Shown in pieces: positions 10,791 to 21,800 of a stretch of 64,000 nucleotides of DNA; within the stretch, counting starts at the first letter, position 1; every line of letters starts with the position of its first letter. The stretch comes from Emydura subglobosa (lineage: Eukaryota; Chordata; Testudines; Chelidae). The notes beneath the pieces are model-generated. The model did no database searches. It was not told the origin of the DNA and was given only the letters and a program-made list of their open reading frames with translations. A program made the position numbers and the translations under genes. The stretch lies in NCBI GenBank assembly GCA_007922225.1, contig ML679946.1, positions 96,540,759-96,604,758 on the forward strand. Direction: 5' to 3'.

Positions 10791-11808
10791 TGCAAAATCA
10801 GAGCCGATTCTCCCAAACTGATGGCTAAAACTGCAGTTAGATTCACCAACCAATCACAAATAGTGCTCCTGATTTCCCACTCTGGTTATCAAGAAGCTAT
10901 CACAAGAAATACACAGCCCCCTTTATTGCAACGGGGTCCAGTAAAAAGATAAGTTATTAAAGTTCTATTCCCTTTACCAAAAAGGTTCTCCTGATCCCCA
11001 AAGGGTCAGCCACATTACCAGATCAATATGAGTTTGGATCTTACGCAAAATACCACACTGCCAGCCAATCCTTTAGTAACTAAAACTAAAGGTTTATTAT
11101 AAAAGGAAAGAAACAAACGGTAAGAAAAATGTTAAATAGTCAATAGTCAAATGTTAAATAGTCAAAGCAATTAGATACACACAAATTACTTTGAAATCCA
11201 CATATATCAGATTCTCAATAGAATTGTGGAATTTGCAGGCTTGTACAATTCCTCTGCTGTACACCCAGTACCCAGATGGGTCTCAGTGCTTTGTTTCACA
11301 GCTTCAGCTGTAGATGAGTTGATCCAGAGACAGGAAGCAGGAATGAAGACCAGATGGAGAGGGTGCAGCTGCATTTTATAGTTTATGACAAGAGGCTTGT
11401 GCATTCCTTGTCCCAAACACAGCCATACAACACGCAAAAGCCTCAGAGTCCCCTGTCCATAGGCATGTTCTATACATGTTCTGGTGACTCATAAGGTGTA
11501 GCCCGTGGGTTCTTTCACTGGATTCAATATACATTTGAGTTCCCTTGATGAGCCATTAATGCTGCTGCCATCCTGTCTGGGGGTGTCACCCAGAAACACA
11601 GCACCAGTTTGAAATACAAATATGCCAAACATATTTAGAACTTATAATACAAAACTGATACATACACATAAACAATATTATTATACTTAGCAAATTATAA
11701 CCTTTCCAATGCTACCTGACATAGCCTATCTCTTACAAATTATTGTAATTTTGCAATATTGATATCAATAATATTATAAATGGTCACCCCAACGCAGACA
11801 GCATCACA
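10791..11808 (-). mobile_element. Solo LTR (family 2) with 6-bp target duplication
   Basis: The element begins TGCAAAATC and ends GCATCACA (TG...CA), 1,018 bp. It is flanked by GTAGGT at 10785-10790 and again at 11809-11814, a 6-bp direct duplication. An AATAAA signal on the minus strand (plus-strand TTTATT, 11093-11098) sets the orientation. A 15-bp unit ATGTTAAATAGTCAA occurs twice in tandem around 11129-11165. No retroviral coding sequence is present. It interrupts LINE ORF1 next to a short CR1 tail. Confidence 0.75.
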
Positions 11809-11845
11809 GTAGGTCCCTTCCAACTCTAATATTCTATAATTCTAT
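11809..11845 (+). repeat. CR1 3' tail fragment
   Basis: GGTCCCTTCCAACTCTAAT followed by ATTCTATAATTCTAT is the 3' end of the CR1 family also seen at 8600-8632. Only about 35 bp remain next to the LTR, with LINE ORF1 resuming immediately after. Either a minimal CR1 insertion sat in ORF1 before the LTR arrived, or the rest of the CR1 was lost. Confidence 0.7.
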
Positions 11846-12440
11846 CTCATTTTACCCCAATTAATTCCTTCCCATTAATTTGTTGCTGGGTATTCCTTTT
11901 GCCAATATCAGGTTTACTTTTTTCCTCTTTTTTTCCTTTCATTTTTTAACTATCTCCTAGCAGCTTCTGTATATGAGATGTTATTAGTATGAGATTTTGG
12001 ATTTTTGTATTTCTCTTGCTCGCTTTGCCTCAATATGTCCTCCATATGTGTTTTCCTCCACAGCTGCAACATTTTTCTTCTGTCCCTTCTTCACAACTAT
12101 CCTATGAATGTTCATCTCCACACTTATTGGGCTGTATTTTCCCTTTGCAATTATTTGCTATGTCACCAAATCTTTGACATCTGTAGCAAGCATCTCACAG
12201 GCAAGGAATGTGGGACTTAGTTCAGAATAGCTGATATTCTAAAGTTATTCTGTCTGATAGCATCCTTTTCTTAAATGTGACCAGACCACCTCTTCTGCTA
12301 ATTAGTTCTGTTACATGCTCTTCTACTAATTAGACTTCAAGCAGTTTTCACCTTATCATCACCAATTCCTGGCTGTATTTCCTCTTCTGACATTTCAGGT
12401 GGAGCGCTGTGCACTATTTGCATTGACTGGCTATAGTAAG
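11846..12440 (-). pseudogene. LINE ORF1 with CCHC zinc knuckles
   Basis: One minus-strand frame (12190-12045) gives CYRCQRFGDIANNCK, KCGDEHS, a stop, then CCSCGGKH: a tandem zinc-knuckle cluster with the wording 'CfkCQrFGH...C....C.geH...C...CcnCggnH' typical of ORF1 in I and Jockey-group LINEs. The His of the first knuckle is replaced by Asp. Upstream, GGLVTFKKRMLSDRITLEY (about 12270) and EMSEEEIQPGIG (about 12385) fit the region before the knuckles. Zinc knuckles in ORF1 proteins bind element RNA. The upstream limit is unclear. Confidence 0.7.
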
Positions 12441-12450
12441 AGACAAACCA

Positions 12451-13297
12451 CTGAATGCAAATTTAGTTCAAGGCCAGCTATTCAAGTACATCTGAGAGCA
12501 ATAATTAAGCTGAAGTATCCACCGCACATTTCAAAAACCTAATGATGAAACCCTTTTAATATCATATAGGTTAAATATAGCCACAAACATTTCATTTTCA
12601 TCAATGGAGTAATGTTACCTACAGTGGTCACAGTGAATTCAGTTACCACAAGATTGACTAAGAAATCTCTGAAAATGCCATGTAGCTCCATTACATCAAA
12701 TGAGACTCCCCCATCTCCCCCATAGTTCTTCAATCCATTATTTGTTAAAGGTTTTGGAAATTAAGGTAACTGACAGAATAGTATTTGGGATAAATGGACC
12801 TGGATGATCTTTTGTTATCATTGGTCTATCAACGGCATTCTTCAAACAGAAGAATAACAGTCAGTGTCCAGTTAGACAATAGTATAGAAAATGCATCTTC
12901 TAATTCTTTTATCTTTGGATTTAGTGCTTGTGAAAATTGTCAGACTAAAAGCTCCAGCCATGCAAGTCCTCTGTGTACTCACAGGACAAATCCAGTCCAG
13001 ACTATGTCAGGACAAGCTTACTCTCCCCCCTCAGTTCTTGATCTCTCGATCTGAGACTGACAGAAGCAATGGTAGCTAATGACAACTGTATTATTTGCAT
13101 GACATGGACACCCCTCCAGTAGGACTGAAACTGAGGCTACCTATCCTTTCACATAGGCCATCTATAGTCGCTGCAGTAACAGATTTGTGCACTAATACCT
13201 TTGATTTGGATTAATCAAAAAATCAGACTGTGTAACCTATTAACAATGCTCTGAGCCATCTAATTCCCCCGCGATGTTACTTTCTAATGGGCTGGTC
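12451..13297. other. Unannotated stretch, may include LINE ORF1 5' part
   Basis: The start of ORF1 and the 5' UTR of the LINE should lie here, but I cannot recognise them. The small frame at 12539-12733 (-) has no visible motif. Confidence 0.3.
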
Positions 13298-13420
13298 CTT
13301 TGTAGTGCTGAGCATATTTTATGAGGAGCTGCTGAACACCTTCAACTCCCATTGAAGTCACTGAACTCAGTACATTACAGGAGACGCTCAGCACCGTGCA
13401 GGATTGAAGCCCTCTGATGG
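13298..13420. repeat. Foldback repeat (GCTGAGCACC type)
   Basis: CTGCTGAACACCTTCAACTC followed by CATTGAAGTCACTGAACTC and GACGCTCAGCACCGTGCAG: degraded inverted arms of a palindrome built on GCTGAGCACC and its complement. Non-coding. Confidence 0.4.
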
Positions 13421-14526
13421 TACACAGTACATGTTATGAGCCAGTTTTTGCCACCCTTGTCATTCACAAGTACTGCAGATTTCAGTGGTGTGATTCATGG
13501 AACAAGGTATTACTCAGTATAAGTGTGGCAAAATCTATCCCTATTTGATTTGGTAAGTGAAGATCTGAAAGAGACTGGGAAATATTCCCATATCAGTATG
13601 GTTTGTATGTACAATGGAATCTGCATTAAAGATCACCTACAAAAGGCACAGTCTTCTTTAGCAACAACTTTGAAGTATCCCTGTGCAGTTTTCTTTTATC
13701 TATATTTTCCTGGTCCTTGGATGGATTGCTCAAGACAGGTTTCCCTTTTAAAAATATGCATTAAAAAGCCCAATATTGGAATAAGGATACATTTCTCTTT
13801 AAATGTGTCGGTGACGTGATGACAAATTGAAAATTGCTGATTGCTCTGTGTTCTCACGTCTCCAAAGTGATAAAGAGCCTGTCAATTACAAGCTATTGAG
13901 CTTGACCTTAAAAACTGTCACATGAAAATGAAAAACTCCTTTACAAATCATGTCCCACGCTGCAGTATTTCTTGTTGAGTAATAAGCCGTGTATCTTCAC
14001 GAAAGGAAGGATACACACGACTGGATCATTGACTGTTTGGGTGCCCCACACTCAGCTTCTGAAAAACCTTGTAGCAATTATCCTAAGGTAAAATTCTAAA
14101 AGCCTCCCTACTTCTTTCTTCCATCCCAAATTAATGGCTGTGGAAAGCTTGTTGTACCACTGCAGTTGGATATATTTATCTTTATCCTCCCTTTAATAGG
14201 AGACATGCAGTAAGTCTCTTGCTTGTCTTATCACAGCAATAATTACTGTCTACCATCCTCCAAAATAATAGCCTTCATTTATCATTGAATTTAGAGCCAC
14301 TGAATGCTTACTCTTTCTCAGTACTTAAGAGATACGGTAGTGACTTAGGCAACTTAGATTAAGGAGATCACTGTTAATATCTGTAGGTATGAACATGCCA
14401 TGTGCACACAGCTGAGTTGGGGGTTAGGTGGGGTTGTATTTCACCATGGCTTCTCCTGGCCAGTCACTAATATACTTCTTCATGGGGTGCACCTTATCCC
14501 TCCCTGCCTTTCTGGCCCGCTTGCCG
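13421..14526. other. Unannotated stretch
   Basis: No recognisable gene or repeat apart from possible fragments of foldback repeats around 13440-13540. Confidence 0.35.
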
Positions 14527-14542
14527 CCCCCCCCCCCCCCCA
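14527..14542 (+). repeat. Poly(C) run
   Basis: Sixteen consecutive C residues. Homopolymer length is prone to sequencing error. Confidence 0.9.
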
Positions 14543-14699
14543 AGCTATGTAACTGCATAGGGGTTATAGAAAGGAGCCACTTGTGCTGCATATATAATTT
14601 TAAAACAAAAATGAAAACATTGCTACCTCTAGCTTTCTTTGGCCACTATCTTCTTTTTCATGGCTGCCTGAATATAGTCTCCTGAATGCTTGTTTAGGG

Positions 14700-14995
14700 A
14701 GTAACACTTTCAAAAGCATCTAAGTGACCTAAAAGCCTAAGTCCTGTTTTCAGAAGTGATCAGGCATGTATGGCCAGATTTGTAAAAGTGTTTCAGTGCC
14801 TAAGATAGAGATAGGCGCCAAGTGAGATTATCAGGAGTATCTACGGCCTGAATCTGACACTTTTAAGTACGTTGACTAGTACCTGACCGTGCAAGTGGTG
14901 CCATTGAAACCAGTGGGACAAGATGTGGAGTGAGGGCCTATCTCACTCGAGGCACTGGTATCCTCTGGCCAAATGAAAAATAGACCCATGTTAGT
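14700..14995. repeat. Foldback repeats (CCTAAGT type)
   Basis: Repeated CTAAGTGACCTAAAAGCC, CTAAGTCC, TTTTCAGAAGTG and GTGCCTAAG motifs in both orientations, then a second block with GAGTGAGGGCC. This pattern of short inverted motifs resembles degraded sauropsid foldback repeats. Confidence 0.35.
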
Positions 14996-15334
14996 AAGTG
15001 GTTAGCCATTTCAGTGGCCTAGATAATCAAGCCACAATTTGGAAGACATTACTCCCTTCTCTTGAAGGGTTTAATCACTCACCCACTGGAACACTTGTTC
15101 CAGAACTGGGAGAACAACATATTTAAATTACCCTTTTCTGTGCCCTTTCTATAATTTTTTTCCCCTCTTCAATTGGGGTCCGATTTTGCCACCCTTACGC
15201 ATGCTGAGTGGTACCTAATTCTGTAAGCACCATAGACTCATCTTCACCTAAGGTCCCGCTAGCCGATCGGTCAATAGCACAATTAGGAATTATAGTGGCC
15301 TGCTCAGAGTAGTGCATCACTCAGTGTGCCTACC

Positions 15335-15397
15335 ACAACGGGGCCCTGACCCATAACGGCGGCTCCTAATCGCTACTGCTATACAAATATATCATTA
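15335..15397 (+). repeat. L2-like LINE 3' tail fragment
   Basis: CGGGGCCCTGACCCATAACG then GCGGCTCCTAATCGCTACTG and an AT-rich ATACAAATATAT end resemble the 3' terminus of an amniote LINE tail (GGGCTCCTAGGCGCTA..ATACAAATAATAA) that also fits 44765-44862. Confidence 0.4.
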
Positions 15398-16186
15398 TAT
15401 AACAGCTCCAGAATTTGACTATTTTAAAATCCCATTTCAATTTTTAGCCAAACATCTTATCCTGAAAATGACCCATAGGACGGAGGCACAAGAGGCCAGA
15501 AAACATGTCTGTAATCTAGCACAAAATGAGGACAGAATGCTTCCAATTCCTGCAGACAGATTAGTCCCTGCTTTGACTCCATTGATTTTATTGGTGTTAC
15601 CCCAGGGATAAACTTGTCCCCTGCTCTTCAGTGCCCTAGAGGTGAGTTGAATTTCTGGTCCTGGCTTCTCTCCCTTGACCAAAATCTTCCTGGCTATGGA
15701 CCAGCGAGCCCACTAAGCACCCAAATTCCACATTTAATTACAGCATTTAAATAATGATGTAGAGCATTGATTCCATTTGCTCACAATAAAGCAACCCGGC
15801 TTTATGTCTTTAACACCTAGGGCTCTTCCTATCTCTATTAGACCTGTCTCCACTTGCTATTTCATCACCTTCTGTCAAGTATAAAATCCTTAAGAGGTTG
15901 GGCTCCTTTTTACCATTAGAGAAACTGAATGCCTCTGGCATTCCAGCAGCTTTTAGCTAGCGTGTTATGTCCTGGAGAGAGAAAGGTGATTGAAACGAAG
16001 TAGACTGCATATTTGAATGTTTTTAATCTATATATACACCATGCTCTTACAGCTCTATTCAAACGACTGTGGGGTGTGGACCATCTGGCCTGAATGATCG
16101 GTGACACTAAGGACCCCTTTATACCACTCTGGGAATAGTGGTAGAGGAATTCTGAGGTTCAGAAAGACACCAAGAGCCAGATTCTT

Positions 16187-16296
16187 AAAGGGATTTAGGC
16201 ACCTAAACCGGCAGATGGATGCCATTGACATTTTGGAAGCCACAACTTAATGGCACAAGCACTACTTAATGCCCTCCTAGGTGCCTAAATCCCTAT
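16187..16296. repeat. Foldback/MITE with 21-bp inverted arms
   Basis: AAAGGGATTTAGGCACCTAA at 16187 and its near-complement CCTAGGTGCCTAAATCCCTA at 16276 form inverted arms around a 70-bp loop. Further copies of the TAGGTGCCTAA motif lie at about 16705-16730 and 16940-16960, so a larger composite of the same family may extend to about 17000. Confidence 0.55.
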
Positions 16297-16756
16297 GGCA
16301 CTTAAGTTTCTGCCTGTCAGCATTTTCAGAGCTGCATAAGCACTGATGCCATCCCCATGCCTAAGGAGCTGCTCAGAGCCCTACCTCAAGCCCCAGAAGC
16401 CCCGAAATGTGATTCTCAAACGGGGCAGGAGATGCCTAGCCCACCAGCGTGGCCCAAACTTGTAAGTGGCCGCTGAGTGTGCCAAAGCCTGATACTTGGC
16501 AGACTCTGCAGCTGGAGGTCCGGATGCAGGCCACGGATAGGTGTGGAGGCCACACAACAGCCACACAAAAGACAGCTGGAGGGCACAGGGAAGTGTTGGA
16601 TGTGCATCAGAAGGGAATTACGTGTGAGCAGGAGATGGGGGGAGAGCGAGAGAAAGAGAGCAAGAGAGAAGGTTTTGAATGCCAGGGCAGGGGCTACCCA
16701 AGCAGCTGAATTGTCTTAGGTGCCTAACCCCAGGGCAGGATTCAGGGCTGAGGATC

Positions 16757-16895
16757 TCATAGACTCATAGGCATTAAAGCCAGAAGGGACCGTCATGAGC
16801 ATCTCATCTGAACGCCTGCACATCACAGGCCACAGAACCTCACCCACCTTCTCTTGTAATAGACCCATAACCTCTGGCTGAGTTACTGAAGGAGT
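16757..16895 (-). repeat. CR1 3' end fragment (GGCCAGAAGGGACC family)
   Basis: CATAGACTCATAGGCATTAA, AGCCAGAAGGGACCGTCATG and ATCACAGGCCACAGAACC are the reverse complement of a CR1 3' UTR whose plus-strand equivalent is at 46905-47185. Non-coding remnant. Confidence 0.6.
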
Positions 16896-16999
16896 GGAGG
16901 AAGATGCCTAGCTCTGGCCCATCAGACAGGCACACCAGGTCAGCCACTTAGGCGCCTAAGCTCCTTGCTCAGCCCCTCCTTGCCATCTCACTCCTGGCT

Positions 17000-19069
17000 A
17001 GCCTAGGTGGCTCCCTGCTCAGCTGATCAGCTTCTGGAAATCCATTTCTTAGACACTAAGGTGTCCCCATGCACTCTACAGGGAGCATAGACAGCACAGA
17101 ATAAATGTTAGTAGCCAGTGGGCTGCATTGCTCTGCTCAGCTGAGCAACACCTAAATCCTCGAAGAATCTGGATCCCAGCATATGCTGAATGGGATGTTT
17201 ATTGCATCATCCAAGATCCCTCTGAGTGCTCTAGCCCGCTAAAGGCTAGTCCAACTTAAAACCGTCAAGCATACATAGCTAACGTATGTAAATTTGCCCC
17301 GTGCATTGTGTCCCTGCTGCCAATCCACAGATTTCATGCTTTGGCTGGTAGCTCTCACCTTTACCACGGCAACCTCCTCATCTTTAGCCTGATCTCCCTG
17401 CACACCCTCACCTCTCCACATCCCACGAACAAAGAGATGCTTCTTCTGATAGCTCCTTCCCTGTCCTGTCCATTGGCTCGTGGCCTCCTTCCCACTGAGT
17501 TCAAACTCCTGGGGTCAAATTCAGCCCTGCAATGAATAATCACTTTACTTCCTTGGGCAAGGAATATGGGCAACTGCATAGAGCAGAGGCTGGGGGCTGG
17601 GTCTCCATTGCTTTGCACCTCAGCCTTCCTGAGCAGCATAGATCTTAAAAGCCTACCAGTCTGATTAAATTATTTTTAAGGACAGAGGGGACTTGCTTAC
17701 TGTAAAGCTCACAATGCAATCCGGATCTCCCTCTTTCTTGGGTTCTCTGAATTCCACAATGATACAGCAGACAATACACAGGGAAGCTGTTGTTTTATTT
17801 TCTACTTATCTGCTCTGAGGGCAGCCTTGATAGAATGGCACTAATATAATGGTGCTCTCTGCGTGGATAGCCAATGTTAGTGTGTTAATGGAAGTACGGG
17901 TAGTGTCAGGCTCTCATTTTGTCATGTGCTGCCTTTGGCTCGATCTTTTCTCCCATTGAAATCGATGGCAAAGTTCTCACTGAAACTGAGGATAGCAGGA
18001 TCACACCCCTTGTTACTGTGTTTGTCTGTGAGGGGGTTTTGTGTGTGTGTGTGTGTTCTGATGCTGCAGCATTTTTTGAAAAGTAAATAGCATTTGGAGC
18101 TAGGGAGAATCCTGAGGGATTACAAGATGGCAAACGGGACAGCCATAGTTTTGCCTGACAAGTTTTGGTGTCTTCCTGACATGGAAACGAATTCAAATCC
18201 AAAGCGTTTCTAGCCAAACGCAAATTCTCCAAAGAGTGGCTTGTGGGTTGACCAGTCTTGCTGTATTCATTGTATCATTTTGGTTCAATGTTTATACCAC
18301 TGGGGAAACGCCTTGAGCAGCTTCCTTGCAATGGTTCAGAGCAGCTTTGTAATAGTGGCTTTAATAATAGCCTCTTGACAGTTCTTAACAGTGATTTACA
18401 AGGATGGTGCTGTGACTATACCCGTGTAAATGGATGAGCTGCGAAGTCCTACTGCTGAGTGTAGCTGAACCAGAAACATCACATCTGTTGACTCCCCAGA
18501 TCTGGCCCCACTGAGGACTGCTAGAAGGTAGGACTTATTTTTTTCCTTTCGTCCTTTATAGAGTTGCCAGACTGTGTCAAGTTTACAGAAACTTGTCAGC
18601 TCTGCATAGAGCCCATTATATACCCACCTAAGAGACCTTTACCCTGTTTCTTAATAGTCCTCCTACCACCTGTCGACATTTACCTCTTCATGGTTTCGCT
18701 ATCAATCTGATTTGTTAGTTTGCTTTCCAGGGAGAGTTTAGGAGAGGTTAATTTGATGAAAACATAGCTCCATCTGTCCTTACTTCTTCCAAGACTTGTT
18801 AACATGTTTTCTAGCTCTCTGTGAATAGCACTGGCTCCCGTTGCTCAAAGAACATAAAATCAAGAGGCTCACTGTTGTGTCTAGGATCATGTTTGACTTT
18901 CCAGGCACCTGCCAGTCTAATTTAACTGAATACTGTTAAATATCCAGAAGGTCACTGTTTGCTGTGATGACTCTCAGTGACGTATTCTATATGGATCCCA
19001 TCTTGAGCATTCTCAACATTCTGGCATCAGTACATACTGAAGTTGCTCAGCAACTCCCAGAAAGGAATT
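17000..19069. other. Unannotated stretch
   Basis: No gene recognised. It contains a short (GT)n run at 18040-18056. The opposing open frames between 17239 and 18232 are short, overlapping and lack known motifs. Confidence 0.35.
18040..18056 (+). repeat. (GT)n microsatellite
   Basis: Perfect dinucleotide run of about eight units. Confidence 0.9.
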
Positions 19070-19345
19070 AACAGATGACCGAACTAGGAGCAATGGTCTC
19101 AAGTTGCAGTGGGGAAGATCTAGGTTGGATATTAGGAAAAACATTTTCACTAGGAGGGTGGTGAAGCACTGGAATGGGTTACCTAGGCAGGTGGTGGAAT
19201 CTCCATCCTTTGAGGTTTTTAAGGTCTGGCTTGACAAAGCCCTGGTTGGGATGATTTAGTTGGGGTTGGTCCTGATTTGAGCAGGGGGTTGGACTAGATG
19301 ACCTCCTGAGGTCCCTTCCAACCCTAATCTTCTATGATTCTATGA
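19070..19345 (+). mobile_element. CR1 LINE 3' fragment
   Basis: Encodes the broken C-terminus of CR1 ORF2 ([15 protein letters not shown], then [14 protein letters not shown]) and continues into the 3' UTR: GAGCAGGGGGTTGGACTAG, ATGACCTCCTGAGGTCCC, ending TCTTCTATGATTCTATGA. Same subfamily as 7689-8632 and 40177-40702. Confidence 0.9.
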
Positions 19346-19955
19346 ACAGCACTTTTCTTTTTTTCTTCAGTCTTAGGAATTGCCCTGCCTTAAACTACTT
19401 GTTCACTTACCTTTTCCCTATTCCAAATCTTTGGTAGCACTTGCCATTATTTTATGGCTATGTCAGAATCTAATAAAGCCTTCACTGTCCCCTACTCATA
19501 ATCCTAGGTCTCCTTTCTCCAGTCCTCCACTCCCCATATTATAACTATATATTAATATAACAATTTATTATCTTTCAGATGAAACAGAATTCCTGACCAT
19601 TAAAACTCTCCTACCACTTTCTCCAAGAATAGTGGAGATGTAAGCCCCGTGTAATGTCCACAAGCCGTTCACAGAATTACATTCTACCTGCCTAAAATCT
19701 CGTCATTTGGACATGGCAGTTCTCTCGTCTTATTCTGGAGTCGTGTTGCATGCCTGAGACCTGTTACATGCCTACTGGAGGCGGTTCAGTGTTTGGTGAA
19801 GTGATGTGTGTATATATTAAAGTACTTTGTAAAGAGCTTTTGGATCCTTAGAGCTACAGGATGCTATGTTGCATGGGAGGGGGAGTGTTGTATTCCTGGC
19901 CAGCTAAATGCATTTATCCAGTCCCCTTCACAGATTCACAGCTTTGATCTTAGAA

Positions 19956-20123
19956 AGGGCCCGATTCTCCACTGTCTTACTCCTTGTGCAGTCACTTATA
20001 CCTGTGCAAAGGGGGAGTAAATGCTCCCATGCTGCTCTGATCGCATTTTATACCCACTTGGCTCTCCCTTTACCTGGGTGTAAATGGCCACACAAGGGGC
20101 AAAGCCATGGAGAATCCGGCCCT
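19956..20123. repeat. Foldback/MITE with 19-bp terminal inverted arms
   Basis: AGGGCCCGATTCTCCACTG (19956-19974) pairs with CCATGGAGAATCCGGCCCT (20105-20123). The interior holds further inverted motifs (ACACCTGTG/GGGTGTAAATGG type). There is no coding capacity and no clear target duplication. Confidence 0.6.
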
Positions 20124-20936
20124 GTATCCTTAGCCCTGATGCTTGGAGAGGTAGGTTTCGGAATGTGAACGGATGGAACAAAGCCACAGACAGCCTTGAA
20201 ACAGCAGATAGGCGTGAACAGATCCGCTCAGTTCAGTGGAGCGCTGACTCTTATGTATGATGATGGTGGCAGAAGGACCAGATTCTTCAAATGACTTGGC
20301 CATGCATTTGCTCACCCAATTTGTGGAAGCAGTTACTGCAATGCACACTCCAAGGGGGTACTGTAATTGCATGTGGAAGTGACCTAGAACTAGTGGAGGC
20401 AGATCAGCTGTGGGTCGAGTGTAGTAGGTGGCCCTAACTTTATAGCCTTGGTCCATGGGCCGTAATTAAAATTGTAATTTGGCCTTCTCCACAGAGTGGG
20501 TTTGATACACACTGGGCGTATCCTCTTCAAGAGACAGTTACAGCTCCCTGATGTTGTGGGCTAGCCTGCAAATGGCTCTGGTCTGTCCTGAGTAAAAGCA
20601 GGGTGGGCCATAGGCTAGCTGACGACTGGCAGAAAAGAACTTTGCCCCATCCCCCACTCTCTCTGGCATGTCCTCTTACAGTGGCGGGGAGCCAGCTGGC
20701 ACAGGAACCAGCTCGTCTGTCTTTGTCCCAGCTGAAAGCTTCCCTCTGCTCTCAGCTGGCCAGTCACAGGCAGAGCAGGATAGCAAATAAGAACCTAGTG
20801 TGCTAAACGTAAGGTTTTTAACCCCCTTCCCTTATGATTATAGTCTTCTGCAACACAGCCAAGAGCAAGTCGCTGTGTTTCCAGAATATGTTGTTTCAAA
20901 TCCATTTTGTGGGTTTTGTAAACTTCACGCAAGAAC

Positions 20937-21192
20937 GAAGGCTGTGTCTACACTTAAGCTCTACCGCTGTAGCTCTGTAGTGTAGACACTGCCTGCATCA
21001 ACAGAAGGGGCTTTGCCATCACAGTAGTAAATCCACCCCCTCGAGATGTAGTAGCTAGGTCAATGGAAGAATTCTGTATTGTCTGTATACCAGGTCCTAG
21101 GTCGGCTTAACTACATTTCCCATGGGTGTGAATGTTTCCCACCTCTGAGTGACGTGGGTAGGTCAACCTATGTTTTAGGTGTAGACCAGGTA
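20937..21192. repeat. MITE (GTGTCTACAC family)
   Basis: The left end GGCTGTGTCTACACTTAAGC and right end TTTTAGGTGTAGACCAGG are inverted arms of the TGTCTACAC family seen with better ends at 49219-49472. The interior contains TAGGTCGGCTTAAC and GGTAGGTCAACCTA. Non-autonomous; no transposase. Confidence 0.5.
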
Positions 21193-21718
21193 GAATCGCC
21201 TGGATTTTGCAATGGAAATGACACAGCTAGCAGCAGCACCAGGGTCTGTTCTAATGTGAATCCCCCAAAGTAAAAACAAAAGGATTAAGGAGGTTGTGTT
21301 CATAAAATGAGATGAGGTAGTAAACCAAAAGGAAGCATTCCCAAAAGTTGGCTATTTCACTTCCCATCCTGCTGGCATCAGCCCCCACAGAACAGAACAA
21401 AAAGTCCAGAGAGACATACGCATTTGCCATGTAAAGCTTTTGTCTGATAATAAACAAATTTGGAGCCACACACTGGAATTGTTTGATTCATCCTGGTAGC
21501 TAGAAAAACAAGTCACCCTCCTGGGTTATTTTAAAAATCAGAGCTACTCACTATTGTACAGTATCTAGTGATAGCTGCTTTGAGTTTCTATCAGCCCAGC
21601 AGAGCTTCCTTGTAGAATGAGGGAGTAAGGCTGAAGTCCCTGCGCCAATGAAGATTTAAGTATTTTATACACCATTAAACTGCATCAACAGGAGAGAATG
21701 AGAAACCCACCCTAGTGT

Positions 21719-21800
21719 ATCCCATAGCCCGATGGTTGGAACACTTATCGGGGAGGTGAGTTCAAGTCCTTGCTCCTCCAGGTTATGCACAGATCACAAT
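21719..21800 (+). repeat. tRNA-derived SINE head
   Basis: GCCCGATGGTTGGAACACTT (A-box-like) followed by GAGTTCAAGTCC (B-box-like, close to GGTTCAAATCC). It cannot fold into a functional tRNA. The SINE body is not recognised. Confidence 0.4.

Larger units (their letters stand above)
5106..12450 (-). mobile_element. Decayed RNase H-bearing non-LTR retrotransposon (I-superclade-like), with nested insertions
   Basis: Minus-strand fragments reconstruct one LINE in the expected order. ORF1 with zinc knuckles lies at 12440-11846 and its C-terminus at 10784-10560. The APE endonuclease lies at 10556-10393 and 9684-8640, the reverse transcriptase at 7681-6500, RNase H at 6010-5620 and the C-terminal Cys/His segment at 5460-5130. 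Frames are broken by stops and frameshifts throughout. Three later insertions interrupt it: CR1 at 7689-8632, an LTR at 9690-10392, and an LTR at 10791-11808 beside a CR1 tail at 11809-11845. Among LINEs, APE, RT and RNase H together are typical of the I superclade (I, Nimb, R1, LOA, Tad and relatives), not of CR1, L2 or RTE. The exact clade and the outer ends are not resolved. Confidence 0.8.
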
